Assembly (NCBI GenBank): GCA_028228555.1
Contig: JAOJBP010000008.1
Location: forward strand, 1-64,000
Source of the DNA: Candidatus Thioglobus sp.
GTDB taxonomy: Bacteria > Pseudomonadota > Gammaproteobacteria > PS1 > Pseudothioglobaceae
Length of the DNA: 64,000 nt
Direction of reading: 5' to 3'
The translations under genes were made by a program, and so were the position numbers. Under the pieces are notes generated by a model that worked only from the letters and a program-made list of their open reading frames with translations, did no database searches and was not told where the DNA came from. This document shows, piece by piece, positions 46,713 through 56,078 of this stretch (position 1 is the stretch's first letter; every line of letters starts with the position of its first letter).

Positions 46713-47630
46713 TTAAAATCCTCTTGCAACAGCGCTAAATTTTGTCTGCTTAACAATACGATTTTCACGCTTGACTAAGTCGTATTTTTGTGTGGTTAGC
46801 TTGGTTAGTTGGTACGCAGTATCTGCTGTATTAAATAGAGTTGGGCGCTTGGCTTCATTACCGAAGTTCCAGTTGTAGCTCAGTGCAATTCTATTTTTAT
46901 CTGGCGTTGCTGCACTATCATAATCCGTACGAATAATATTCAAAGTTAAATTATCAGATAACGCACCGCCTAAAGCATATTTTTTGCCTTTAGCATCTGT
47001 CGCGCCTTCAACGCCTTCCCATTTGTACTTAGTGTATTCAAAGAATGCACCTGGCATATATGGCAAAGCAAGCTTTAAGCTGATATCCTCACCATCAAGC
47101 GCTGATTGATCGGTGCCACTTTTATCAGTAATAAAGCCTGTAATAGCGTGATATTTGTTTGCTCGCAACTGTACTGCTGAGCTGACTAGCTCAGCACCAA
47201 TGCTTGAGCGTTTGTGATCATTTGGAAATTCTTGATCATAAAAGGCATTCACGCCACCCATCCAAGTTTGATCAGCGTTGAGCATTCGATAACCTAAGCC
47301 TAAGTTAAGTGTGGTACGACTATCGAAACGATTAATACCGATTTGATTAAACAAAAATGCATTTGGGTTAGCCTCGTCATAAGCTTTAAGTGCGCCAAGT
47401 TCAAACTCTGGTGAGCCGTCGTTAAACTCTATGTTAAGTTCTACTTTATCATAGATACTGTTTAAGCCTTTTAAGCTAGCCTCTTCAACATAAGATTCAG
47501 TAGCATTAATAGCTTTGTTTTTTAAGCTGTCAACTACTTGACTGACGACTTGTGCATTGGCACCAAACGACAAGCCTAGGGCTAGTGTAACGCCAGCGCT
47601 GAGTACGGTAGTTTTTAACGGTTTAATCAT
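46713..47630 (-). CDS. inverse-autotransporter (intimin/invasin-type) beta-barrel without passenger
   Basis: The 305-residue precursor has a signal peptide (to GANA, about residue 26), a helical stretch, then an outer-membrane barrel matching the intimin/invasin barrel: NLGLGYRML, GGVNAFYDQEFPNDHKRSSIGAEL, ALPYMPGAFFEYTKY and the post-barrel motif YDLVKRENRIV. Intimins continue from that motif into Ig-like passenger domains; this protein ends 15 residues later (ARGF). The family inserts via BAM and displays its C-terminal passenger. Here the barrel may display or secrete the product of the coupled downstream gene, or be a degraded adhesin. An FNR-type site lies upstream. Confidence 0.82.
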   Translation of the reverse strand: MIKPLKTTVLSAGVTLALGLSFGANAQVVSQVVDSLKNKAINATESYVEEASLKGLNSIYDKVELNIEFNDGSPEFELGALKAYDEANPNAFLFNQIGINRFDSRTTLNLGLGYRMLNADQTWMGGVNAFYDQEFPNDHKRSSIGAELVSSAVQLRANKYHAITGFITDKSGTDQSALDGEDISLKLALPYMPGAFFEYTKYKWEGVEGATDAKGKKYALGGALSDNLTLNIIRTDYDSAATPDKNRIALSYNWNFGNEAKRPTLFNTADTAYQLTKLTTQKYDLVKRENRIVKQTKFSAVARGF

Positions 47631-47696
47631 GAGGATCTCTAATTAATTCAAAAAAAAATCAGTTTAATCAAAATAAGTTTTTTTTCAAGAACCATT

Positions 47697-47710
47697 TTGA
47701 CCTATATCAA
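47697..47710 (-). promoter_or_regulatory. FNR/DNR-type site upstream of the inverse-autotransporter operon
   Basis: TTGACCTATATCAA matches TTGAT-N4-ATCAA in nine of ten fixed positions and reads TTGAT-N4-GTCAA on the minus strand. It centres at 47703.5. A weak -10 (TATTTT, 47670-47675) would place the start near 47663, about 41 bases away, the spacing of a class II FNR-activated promoter. Confidence 0.55.
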
Positions 47711-47757
47711 GATAATTGCGGAATACCGCTATATAAGAAAGAAAAATAGCAATAAAA

Positions 47758-47985
47758 CTACTGCTTTAAATACAGTTGCTCAACTTTTTGTCTTGCCCAG
47801 GGGGTTTTTCGTAGAAACTTTAAGCTAGAATTAATACTAGGATTACTCTTAAAGCAGTTTATGTCAATACGCTTGGCCAACTCTTCCCAGCCAAAATGCT
47901 GTACTAAGTCAGTGACGATCGTTTTGAGTGTAAGACCGTGGAGTGGGTCTTGATGATGAATATTGTTTTCTTGATCCGAGCCCAT
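47758..47985 (-). CDS. VF530 family DNA-binding protein (DUF2132)
   Basis: 75 residues matching the short VF530 family: [56 protein letters not shown] four-helix protein with reported double-stranded DNA binding; its biological role is not known. It follows the RNA-binding protein gene by 15 bases, so the two probably form an operon. Confidence 0.9.
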   Translation of the reverse strand: MGSDQENNIHHQDPLHGLTLKTIVTDLVQHFGWEELAKRIDINCFKSNPSINSSLKFLRKTPWARQKVEQLYLKQ

Positions 47986-48000
47986 TACTAATGCTTAAAG

Positions 48001-48255
48001 CTACTTAGCATCGTTTGTTTTTTCTGCTTTTTTGACTCTAATCTTATTGCCATTAACAGGTTTGCCATTAAGACCTTGTATAGCTGCTTTGGCATCGCCA
48101 ACTTTTGCGATCTCGACAAAGCCAAAACCTTTAGATTCGCCTGTTGTTTTGTCTAATACGATTGTGCAAGATTGCACATCACCATAGGCTTCAAACAATT
48201 CTTTAAGTCCGTTTTCTAATAGTGTGCGAGGAAGGTTTCTTATTAATATTTTCAT
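48001..48255 (-). CDS. RNA-binding protein with a single RRM domain
   Basis: 84 residues consisting of one RNA-recognition motif: RNP2 ILIRNLP (3-9), RNP1 KGFGFVEI (42-49), with a lysine-rich tail (RVKKAEKTNDAK). Such single-RRM proteins are common in cyanobacteria and many proteobacteria, sometimes induced by cold. Targets are unknown. It precedes the VF530 gene. Confidence 0.93.
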   Translation of the reverse strand: MKILIRNLPRTLLENGLKELFEAYGDVQSCTIVLDKTTGESKGFGFVEIAKVGDAKAAIQGLNGKPVNGNKIRVKKAEKTNDAK

Positions 48256-48593
48256 TGATTGAGCGTGTTGTGTTGAGTGCGAATAGTTTTTATTTCAATA
48301 GTATGAGTAATACCATGTAATGACTTATGCATTATAGGCAATCCACTCCAAGGGTTAGCGTTTTCTTGATTTAAAACTAGAATATCTTTGAAATAGTGCC
48401 AGATTATTGAAACTATCTTTTAAGAAATATTGGAAATAATCAAAATAGGGCCAAATTGTTATCAAATAAGGACTTTTACTAGATAAATACTCGTAAAAAC
48501 CTTGGTTTATGGGCTTAAAGCGTGATTTTTATAAGAATTTTGGCAATTTATAGGTCAAATAACGCATACAAACACCAAAACTTATCAAGCTAA
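48256..48593. other. AT-rich gene-free stretch
   Basis: No ORF with a ribosome binding site and no RNA gene recognised. It contains a minus-strand TATAAT (48331-48336) that could serve the RRM gene and an AAAACCTTGGTTT palindrome (48497-48509) identical to one at 3163-3175. Confidence 0.5.
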
Positions 48594-48617
48594 TAAAAAT
48601 TTGGCAAATATTGCCAA
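48594..48617 (-). terminator. nuo operon terminator
   Basis: TTGGCAA, loop of three, TTGCCAA on the minus strand, followed by ATTTTT, nine bases after the nuoN stop codon. Confidence 0.82.
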
Positions 48618-48625
48618 TCAGCCCT

Positions 48626-50080
48626 TTAGAACAATGAAAGAGAGAGTTTTATCCAAAAATCTGGGAATATACCAACCACTAAAATTAATACTGCATTGAT
48701 TGATAAAACTAGCTGCATATCCATCGGTGCAACAATAGTGATATCTTTATCAGACTCTTCAAAGTACATGGATTTGATAATTTGTAAATAATAATAAGCA
48801 CTAATCACAGCAAACACCACCGCCACCACTGCAAGTGTTACAAAGCCAGCTGAGATGACTTGTTGCAGTATAAAGAATTTGGCATAAAAGCCAATAAAAG
48901 GTGGCACACCTGCCATGGATAGCATGACCACTAACATCATTAATGCAAACCAAGGTGAGTGCTTACTAAGGCCTTTAAAGTCTGAGATTTGATCCGCTTC
49001 AAAGCCTTTTTTGTTCAGAAGAATAACAATACCAAATGCCGCTAAGCTCATCAAAATATAGACAAATACGTAAAAAACTGCCGCACCATATCCACTGATA
49101 ACACCGGTAACAAAGCCTAGCATAATAAAGCCAACGTGCGAGATGGTGGAATACGCCAATAAACGTTTGATGTTCGTTTGCATCAGTGCAACTACCGAGC
49201 CAAGTGCGATAGACAACACGGCTAGCACCATAAACAAATCTGCCCAATAAGCATGCATTGCACCTAGACCGTCTACCAAGATACGAACCAACATAGCAAC
49301 CGCTGCTACTTTTGGCACGGTGGATAAAAATAGCGTTACTGAAGTTGGCGCACCTTGATAGACATCTGGCACCCACATATGAAACGGCACAGCACCTAGT
49401 TTAAAGGCAATACCGATGACTAAAAATACCAGGCCAAAATTTAAAATAAGGGTTTCTCTTGAAGCTAGGTCGGCGTTAGCAGCAAAATTAGCAATGTCGG
49501 TGATATTAATACTACCACTAATACCGTAAATCATGCTCATGCCGTAAAGTAACAAGCCTGATGCGATAGCGCCTAGCACAAAATATTTTAGTGCTGCTTC
49601 TACCGCACCTGCTCGCTCTCGTGCAATGGCGATAAGGGTGTAAAGTGATAAAGATAAAATTTCTAATCCGAGATATAGCGTTAATAAGCTATAGCCCGAA
49701 ACCATTACCATCATGCCTAATACGGATAAAAGTACCAAGACAAAATACTCGCCTCTGAATAGTGCATGCTGAATAAGATAATGGCGGGTATAAACCATAG
49801 CCACCATAGTTGAGCCAATCATGAAGACTTTAAAGACCGAAGCCATGTTGTCTAAAATAAACGAGCCACTAAAGATGATGGTTTGCGGTTGATCGATTAA
49901 ATTAAAAGCCATTACACCTGTGATGAATAAGCTAATTTGCATTAAATAATAGGTAGCTTGCTTGAAAGGCTTGGTTAAAAATAGGTCTAATAAAAGCACT
50001 ACCACAATCGCACCTAATAAGAATATTTCAGGCAAAGCAGCCCATAAAGTTGATGTGTCAAATGTGTACATATTATTCAT
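48626..50080 (-). CDS. nuoN: NADH-quinone oxidoreductase subunit N
   Basis: Antiporter-like proton-pumping subunit of complex I. The 484 residues form about 14 membrane helices; typical stretches are LYLGLEILSLSLYTL (with the membrane Glu), EAALKYFVLGAIASG, FKLGAVPFHMWVPDVYQGAP and LLAYSTISHVGFIMLG. Last gene of the nuo operon, 11 bases after nuoM, and followed by a terminator. Confidence 0.97.
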   Translation of the reverse strand: MNNMYTFDTSTLWAALPEIFLLGAIVVVLLLDLFLTKPFKQATYYLMQISLFITGVMAFNLIDQPQTIIFSGSFILDNMASVFKVFMIGSTMVAMVYTRHYLIQHALFRGEYFVLVLLSVLGMMVMVSGYSLLTLYLGLEILSLSLYTLIAIARERAGAVEAALKYFVLGAIASGLLLYGMSMIYGISGSINITDIANFAANADLASRETLILNFGLVFLVIGIAFKLGAVPFHMWVPDVYQGAPTSVTLFLSTVPKVAAVAMLVRILVDGLGAMHAYWADLFMVLAVLSIALGSVVALMQTNIKRLLAYSTISHVGFIMLGFVTGVISGYGAAVFYVFVYILMSLAAFGIVILLNKKGFEADQISDFKGLSKHSPWFALMMLVVMLSMAGVPPFIGFYAKFFILQQVISAGFVTLAVVAVVFAVISAYYYLQIIKSMYFEESDKDITIVAPMDMQLVLSINAVLILVVGIFPDFWIKLSLSLF

Positions 50081-50091
50081 AATGCTAATAC

Positions 50092-51597
50092 TTAAAGTTT
50101 AGAGGTTAAGGCTTGGTTTAATAAGTGCTCAATGGAAACATGCATAACGTCAATCACGGGCTGTGGGTATAAACCCATCGCAACCACTGCAACAGCCAGT
50201 ATCGCCAAGATGCCAAACTCTCTAGCATTAATATCTGACAAGGTTGAAACAGCTGGGTTAGTTACTTCACCCCAAAATACGCGCTTAACCATCCATAAAG
50301 TATATGCAGCACCAACGATAAGCGTGGTTCCGGCTAAAACAGCGTACCAAATATTAGCTTGCATCACGCCAAGAATCACCATAAATTCACCCACAAAACC
50401 TGAGGTGCCTGGCAAGCCAGCATTGGCCATAGCAAATAACACCGCAAAGCCTGTAAACTTAGGCATGGAGTTGATTACACCGCCGTAGGTGGAGATTTCT
50501 CTTGAATGAAGACGGTCATATAAAACACCCACTACTAAGAACATAGCAGCAGATATAAAGCCGTGAGAAATCATTTGAATCATCGCACCCTCAAGACCAA
50601 GCAGCGCGCCTTCTGCTGCGCCTGGCGTGTAGGCTAGGAATAAAGCAAAGACACCAAGTGTTACAAAACCCATGTGTGAGATTGATGAATAAGCGATAAG
50701 CTTTTTCATATCGCGCTGAACCAAAGCCACAAAGCCAATATAAACAATGGCAATCAAAGAAAGAATAATTACGATTTCTGAAAACTCTAAAGAAGCATCT
50801 GGCGTGATCGGCAATGAAAAACGAAAGAAACCATAACCACCCATTTTAAGCATGATGGCTGCTAGAATAACTGAGCCACCCGTTGGCGCTTGAACGTGCG
50901 CATCTGGTAGCCAAGTGTGTACAGGAAACATCGGCACTTTAACGGCAAAAGCCATGAAGAATGCCCAGAAAATCCAAGCTTGCTCGCTAGCACTTAAGCT
51001 AAGATTATGCATATCTAGGATAGAAAATGAGCCACCTTTGTTGTACATATATATGAGCGATACCAACATAAATACCGAGCCCAAAAACGTATACAAGAAG
51101 AACTTGATCGCAGCATAAACTCGGTTGTCGCCACCCCACACACCAATAATCAACAACATTGGAATCAGTGATGCTTCCCAAAATGCGTAAAAAAGAATGC
51201 CGTCAAGTGCAGAAAACACACCAATGATTAATCCTTCCATCATCAAGAATGCAGCCATATAGTGTGCTGGGCGCGTTTGAATAACCTCCCAACCTGCAAT
51301 CAATACCAAAATACTTGAAAATGTTGTAAGGATAATCAATGGCATTGAAATGCCATCTACACCAATATGATAGTAAACATCAAACTGAGAAATCCAAGAA
51401 ACCTTCTCTTCAAATTGCATTAGATGAGTGCTTGAGTCAAACTCGGTGTACAAGCTCAGTGACATAATAAACACCACAATAGAGAGCGAAACACTCAACC
51501 AACGTGCTGTATTAGCTCGCTCGTTGCCCAGCCAAATAACCAATGCACCGCCAAAAATTGGCAGCCAAATTAACAAACTAAGTAATGAATTATCCAT
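50092..51597 (-). CDS. nuoM: NADH-quinone oxidoreductase subunit M
   Basis: Antiporter-like subunit of complex I. The 501 residues include YHIGVDGISMPLI, FYAFWEASLIPMLLIIG with the conserved Glu, AIKFFLYTFLGS, VPMFPVHTWLPDAHVQAPT and KLIAYSSISHMGFVTLG. About 14 membrane helices. Two bases separate it from nuoL. Confidence 0.97.
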   Translation of the reverse strand: MDNSLLSLLIWLPIFGGALVIWLGNERANTARWLSVSLSIVVFIMSLSLYTEFDSSTHLMQFEEKVSWISQFDVYYHIGVDGISMPLIILTTFSSILVLIAGWEVIQTRPAHYMAAFLMMEGLIIGVFSALDGILFYAFWEASLIPMLLIIGVWGGDNRVYAAIKFFLYTFLGSVFMLVSLIYMYNKGGSFSILDMHNLSLSASEQAWIFWAFFMAFAVKVPMFPVHTWLPDAHVQAPTGGSVILAAIMLKMGGYGFFRFSLPITPDASLEFSEIVIILSLIAIVYIGFVALVQRDMKKLIAYSSISHMGFVTLGVFALFLAYTPGAAEGALLGLEGAMIQMISHGFISAAMFLVVGVLYDRLHSREISTYGGVINSMPKFTGFAVLFAMANAGLPGTSGFVGEFMVILGVMQANIWYAVLAGTTLIVGAAYTLWMVKRVFWGEVTNPAVSTLSDINAREFGILAILAVAVVAMGLYPQPVIDVMHVSIEHLLNQALTSKL

Positions 51598-51599
51598 CG

Positions 51600-53567
51600 T
51601 TAAAGCTCAAGTAGTGGGTTATCACCTGCAAACAGTACCCAAGTTAAAATAATTAATAAACTAACAATCATGAAAAATGCATAATGATAAACATAGCCTG
51701 TTTGTATTGGGCGCACTATCGAGGCGATAAACCCAACAAATCTTGCACTGCCATTGACGAGTATTTTGTCAATTAGGCCAGAATCTGACACCTTCCATAA
51801 GAAGTTACCGAGTTTTTTAATACCGCCTACAAAGACAATATCATTAAAACGATCAAAACCATAAAGTGACTCTAAGACGTAGTTACTGCGATGAAATTTC
51901 TTTTGAATCCAGTCTGCCCATTGCGATCTATAAAGTGTCAACACCCAAGCACTAGCAATACCACCAACCATCATCCAGAAAGGTAGTGTTTGTAACGCAT
52001 GAGGAATCATCCTATTGGCGCCATGAAAATTAGCTTCAAGACTTGCCATTGAAGTATGATTTGCAGCCACTGTGATGGCATTATCTAGCCAGCCATTAAA
52101 CAGCATTGGGTCAATAGTAAGATAACCAATCACCGCAGATGGTATCGCCAAAGCCACTAGAGGTAAAGTAATACTAAAAGGTGATTCTTTGACATGTGAC
52201 GCCGTATGTTCATCCATTCTTGACTCACCATGAAAGACCAAAAAGAACATCCTGAGCGAATAGAAGGCCGTAATAAAGACACCAATAACAACGGCGACAT
52301 AAACCCAATCAGAAAATGGTAATTGAGAGAAATGTACCGCTTCGATGATCATATCTTTTGAATAAAAACCTGCAAAGCCTGGGAAGCCAATAAGTGCCAA
52401 TGTACCAATTAATGAAGTCCAATAAGTGATTGGCATTTTTTTACGCAAACCACCCATCTTACGAATATCTTGTTTGTGGTGTAGTGCTACAATTACAGAG
52501 CCCGCTGCTAAGAAAAGTAGCGCCTTAAAAAAAGCGTGAGTCATTAGGTGAAAAATAGCCACTGAGTATGCGCTCACACCCAATGCTACAGTCATGTATC
52601 CAAGTTGTGAGAGTGTTGAATAAGCCACTACTTTTTTAATATCGTTTTGTACAATACCTAATAAGCCCATAAATAAGGCAGTAATCGCACCGATTACCAT
52701 AACCACTATTAGGGCTGTTTCACTAAGCTCAAACATGGGTGACATACGAGACACCATAAAGATGCCGGCGGTTACCATGGTAGCCGCATGAATTAATGCT
52801 GAGATTGGTGTTGGACCTTCCATCGAACCAGGTAGCCAAACGTGAAGCGGAACTTGGGCAGATTTACCCATGGCACCTATGAATAGCAAAATACAAATAA
52901 CAGTGATAACGCTGGTGCCGTCAAGCATGGTTACGCCAGTGACATTTCCTAGGCTTGCAAATACTTCGACATAATCTAGCGAGCCAAAATACATAAGCAC
53001 CAAAGCAATACCTAGCAAAAAGCCAAAATCACCCACACGATTAACTAAAAAAGCTTTTAAGTTTGCTTCAACAGCGCTCTCTTTATGATGCCAGAAGCCA
53101 ATTAACAGGTATGAGACCAAACCAACTGCCTCCCAACCAAAGAATAGTTGCATGAAATTATTACTCATCACCAGCATAAACATGGCGAAAGTGAATAGCG
53201 AGATATAGCTAAAAAACTTAGTGTAGCCGGCATCATCATGCATATAGCCAATCGTATAAATATGTACCATAAGCGATACAAACGACACCACTACGAGCAT
53301 AATGGCAGTTAAGTTGTCGATTAAAAATCCAACACTAACATTAAGATCGCCAATTTGCATCCAGGTGTAAAGGTTTTGGTTAAAAACCTCACCACCTTCT
53401 AGCACATGATGATTGAAAACATAAAAAGATAGAATGGTGGATATTAGCACACCTGAAATTGTTATAACAGTGGTTGCCATTCTTCCAAGTAACGAGCCAA
53501 AAAATCCGGCAAAGATCGCTCCTACCAAAGGCGCCAAAGCAATTGTTAAATATATTTGCTCCATCAT
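51600..53567 (-). CDS. nuoL: NADH-quinone oxidoreductase subunit L
   Basis: Distal antiporter-like subunit of complex I with the long lateral helix. The 655 residues include VGFLIDNLTAIMLVVVSFVS, FFGWEAVGLVSYLLIGFWH, LPLHVWLP-like QVPLHVWLPGSMEGPTPISA and VVAYSTLSQLGYM, and a C-terminal amphipathic segment after residue about 530. It overlaps nuoK by one base. Confidence 0.97.
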   Translation of the reverse strand: MMEQIYLTIALAPLVGAIFAGFFGSLLGRMATTVITISGVLISTILSFYVFNHHVLEGGEVFNQNLYTWMQIGDLNVSVGFLIDNLTAIMLVVVSFVSLMVHIYTIGYMHDDAGYTKFFSYISLFTFAMFMLVMSNNFMQLFFGWEAVGLVSYLLIGFWHHKESAVEANLKAFLVNRVGDFGFLLGIALVLMYFGSLDYVEVFASLGNVTGVTMLDGTSVITVICILLFIGAMGKSAQVPLHVWLPGSMEGPTPISALIHAATMVTAGIFMVSRMSPMFELSETALIVVMVIGAITALFMGLLGIVQNDIKKVVAYSTLSQLGYMTVALGVSAYSVAIFHLMTHAFFKALLFLAAGSVIVALHHKQDIRKMGGLRKKMPITYWTSLIGTLALIGFPGFAGFYSKDMIIEAVHFSQLPFSDWVYVAVVIGVFITAFYSLRMFFLVFHGESRMDEHTASHVKESPFSITLPLVALAIPSAVIGYLTIDPMLFNGWLDNAITVAANHTSMASLEANFHGANRMIPHALQTLPFWMMVGGIASAWVLTLYRSQWADWIQKKFHRSNYVLESLYGFDRFNDIVFVGGIKKLGNFLWKVSDSGLIDKILVNGSARFVGFIASIVRPIQTGYVYHYAFFMIVSLLIILTWVLFAGDNPLLEL

Positions 53568-53872
53568 TACCCCTTCAAGCTGTTAGTGACGTCAACATCG
53601 ATCGATCCGCGCACTCTAAATAAGAGTGTCAAGATGGCCAATCCAATGGCTACTTCTGCAGCCGCAACAGTCAAGATGAAAAATACAAATATCTGGCCCG
53701 CTTCATTACCCAGAAAATGAGAAAAGGCAATAAAATTAGTATTAACTGCTGCCAAAATAAGCTCTACACACATCAACAAAGTAATAATATTAGTACGGTT
53801 AACAAAAATACCCACTAAGCCAATACAGAAAATAACACTACTTAAAATTAAGTAATCACTCAAACTGACCAT
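53567..53872 (-). CDS. nuoK: NADH-quinone oxidoreductase subunit K
   Basis: Small membrane subunit (101 residues, three helices) carrying the conserved glutamates of the E-channel in [13 protein letters not shown] and [12 protein letters not shown]. It shares one base with each neighbour, nuoJ and nuoL. Confidence 0.97.
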   Translation of the reverse strand: MVSLSDYLILSSVIFCIGLVGIFVNRTNIITLLMCVELILAAVNTNFIAFSHFLGNEAGQIFVFFILTVAAAEVAIGLAILTLLFRVRGSIDVDVTNSLKG

Positions 53873-54483
53873 TACTTATTCTCCTTAGACGATGAGGTGA
53901 TTGATACGATTCGCACTCTATCTTTTGCTCTCACATTAACCTGTTCAGAAATAGATTGTTGCTTTCGGTTGATTTCTTTTTTATGTACCAAAGTGATGGC
54001 AGCAATAATAGCTATTAGCAATAATACTGCAGCTAATTCAAATGGATATACATAGGTTGTATAAAGTTGTAAAGCCAACTCGGTAATATTACTATAATCT
54101 GCACCATGTCTTGCAGGTGCTGGAATAACGTCTAATCCAAATTGGGCATTACCTAATACTAACGTCATTTCAGCAATAATAATTAACGCGACAATAAGAC
54201 CAAGTGGTAAATAACCAGCAAACTTAGCACGCAGTGTCGACTTGTCAATATTAAGCATTTTAATAACAAACAAGAACAGTACCATGACAGCACCCACGTA
54301 AACAAGAATCAAAGTAATGGCTAAAAATTCAGCCTCTAACAAGATCCAAACACTTGCCACTGAAAAAAAACTCAGCACTAAAAATAATACTGCTTTTGCT
54401 GCATTACGAGAAAATATCATGGCTAGCGAGGATGCTATCAACCAAAATGATAAAAAATAGAAAATTATTTGTTCGGAGCCCAT
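53872..54483 (-). CDS. nuoJ: NADH-quinone oxidoreductase subunit J
   Basis: Membrane subunit with five helices in the first 165 residues, including the conserved [18 protein letters not shown] with the pi-bulge region near the E-channel. The 203 residues end in a basic cytoplasmic or periplasmic tail. It overlaps nuoK by one base. Confidence 0.96.
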   Translation of the reverse strand: MGSEQIIFYFLSFWLIASSLAMIFSRNAAKAVLFLVLSFFSVASVWILLEAEFLAITLILVYVGAVMVLFLFVIKMLNIDKSTLRAKFAGYLPLGLIVALIIIAEMTLVLGNAQFGLDVIPAPARHGADYSNITELALQLYTTYVYPFELAAVLLLIAIIAAITLVHKKEINRKQQSISEQVNVRAKDRVRIVSITSSSKENK

Positions 54484-54495
54484 TTTTGTTTATCC

Positions 54496-54987
54496 TTATC
54501 GATATTTAGCATCTTCAGATCTTGCTTGGCTAATGCTTTCTTCATTGTCATCGCCTACTTTTAACAATCGATCCTTAGTCATAATACTGCCGTCTCTTGA
54601 TTCAAATGCATATTCAAATATCTGCGTTTCAACAATTGCATCCACTGGACATGCTTCTTCACAAAAGCCACAAAAAATACACTTAAATAAATCAATGTCA
54701 TATTGGGTGGTGCGTCTTGTTCCATCGTCACGCATTTCAGATTCAATAGTGATCGCGTTAGCTGGGCAAACTGCCTCACACAGTTTGCAAGCAATACAAC
54801 GCTCTTCTCCATTTGGGTAGCGACGCAATGCATGTAATCCTCTAAACCTTGGAGAAATTGGCGTTTTTTCTTCCGGATACTGCACGGTAGTTTTGGTATT
54901 AAAAAGCTCTTTTCCGGTAATCTTCATGCCCGAACGTAACTCACTTAAGCTAAGGCTTTTTATTATTTTTTTCAGTTTATTAATCAT
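54496..54987 (-). CDS. nuoI: NADH-quinone oxidoreductase subunit I
   Basis: Peripheral-arm subunit with two 4Fe-4S clusters (N6a, N6b) near the quinone site. The 163 residues carry [16 protein letters not shown] and [16 protein letters not shown], with the [15 protein letters not shown] lead-in. It lies 11 bases after nuoH. Confidence 0.97.
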   Translation of the reverse strand: MINKLKKIIKSLSLSELRSGMKITGKELFNTKTTVQYPEEKTPISPRFRGLHALRRYPNGEERCIACKLCEAVCPANAITIESEMRDDGTRRTTQYDIDLFKCIFCGFCEEACPVDAIVETQIFEYAFESRDGSIMTKDRLLKVGDDNEESISQARSEDAKYR

Positions 54988-54998
54988 CTCTTAACCTT

Positions 54999-56078
54999 TT
55001 ATGAAAACCACGGACCAATGTGTAATTGGGTCATTATTGCGACCACAAAAATCCAAAAAATAGTGATGGGTAAAAATACCTTCCAACTCAGACGCATAAT
55101 CTGATCATATCTAAAGCGTGGAAAAGTTGCTCTCACCCATAAATACAGGAACATAAAGAATGTCGTTTTTGCTAATAGCCAGATAATGCCTGGCACCCAA
55201 GTAAAGATATCTTCAAGATAAGCAATTCCTTCAAATGGAGAGTGCCAGCCACCAAAAAATAGAATTACTGCCAGCACTGCCATTAGAATCATATTGGCAT
55301 ATTCTGCTAGGAAAAATACAGCAAATGTCATGCCAGAATATTCAACATGGGTTCCACCTACGATTTCTGATTCACCCTCGACTACGTCAAAAGGTGCTCG
55401 ATTGGTTTCAACTAATGCTGAGATGAAAAAGATAATCATCATTGGAAATAAAGGAATAAAGTACCAATTTATAATGCCGCCCTGTTGGTCGGCCACAATG
55501 GTATTAAGATTAACACTGCCTGCAATCATAACAACCGTTACTAAGGCAAAGCCAATCACGATTTCATAAGACACTAATAGCGATGCACTTCGAAGTGCGC
55601 CTAGTAAAGGGTACTTTGAGTTAGATGCCCAACCAGCCAAGATAATACCGTACACGCCAATTGAACCAATCGCTAAAACGTACAGCAAACTTACATCTAA
55701 ATTAGTTACGTAAATACCTTCATCAAAAGGAACAACCGCCCATACAGCAATCGCCGGTGCAATCGCCAAGATAGGAGCGAGTAAAAATAAATAAATATTA
55801 GCTTTGCTTGGGAAAATAATTTCCTTAGTCATTAGCTTTAAGGCATCCGCAATTGGTTGCAACCAGCCTTTAGGGCCGACACGATTTGGGCCAATTCTCA
55901 GCTGCATATAGCCAATAACCTTACGCTCTGCATAAGTAAAGTAAGCAACAACTAGTAACAGTGGCATAATGAGAGCCATTGCCTTAATTAAAATAATGAC
56001 AATCGCGGCAACATTCCCATTAAACCAAGGCAATAACTCGTTCACCAACATAACAAAAGACTGCCAAATTTCCATCAT
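54999..56078 (-). CDS. nuoH: NADH-quinone oxidoreductase subunit H
   Basis: Membrane subunit lining the quinone chamber. The 359 residues have eight helices and the conserved [22 protein letters not shown] and [17 protein letters not shown] loops. Its ATG lies inside the last bases of nuoG (four-base overlap). Confidence 0.97.
   Translation of the reverse strand: MMEIWQSFVMLVNELLPWFNGNVAAIVIILIKAMALIMPLLLVVAYFTYAERKVIGYMQLRIGPNRVGPKGWLQPIADALKLMTKEIIFPSKANIYLFLLAPILAIAPAIAVWAVVPFDEGIYVTNLDVSLLYVLAIGSIGVYGIILAGWASNSKYPLLGALRSASLLVSYEIVIGFALVTVVMIAGSVNLNTIVADQQGGIINWYFIPLFPMMIIFFISALVETNRAPFDVVEGESEIVGGTHVEYSGMTFAVFFLAEYANMILMAVLAVILFFGGWHSPFEGIAYLEDIFTWVPGIIWLLAKTTFFMFLYLWVRATFPRFRYDQIMRLSWKVFLPITIFWIFVVAIMTQLHIGPWFS

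Noticed and set aside
54579..54833. Cysteine-rich minus-strand ORF within nuoI
   Set aside because: It is a shifted frame of the nuoI ferredoxin-like domain.
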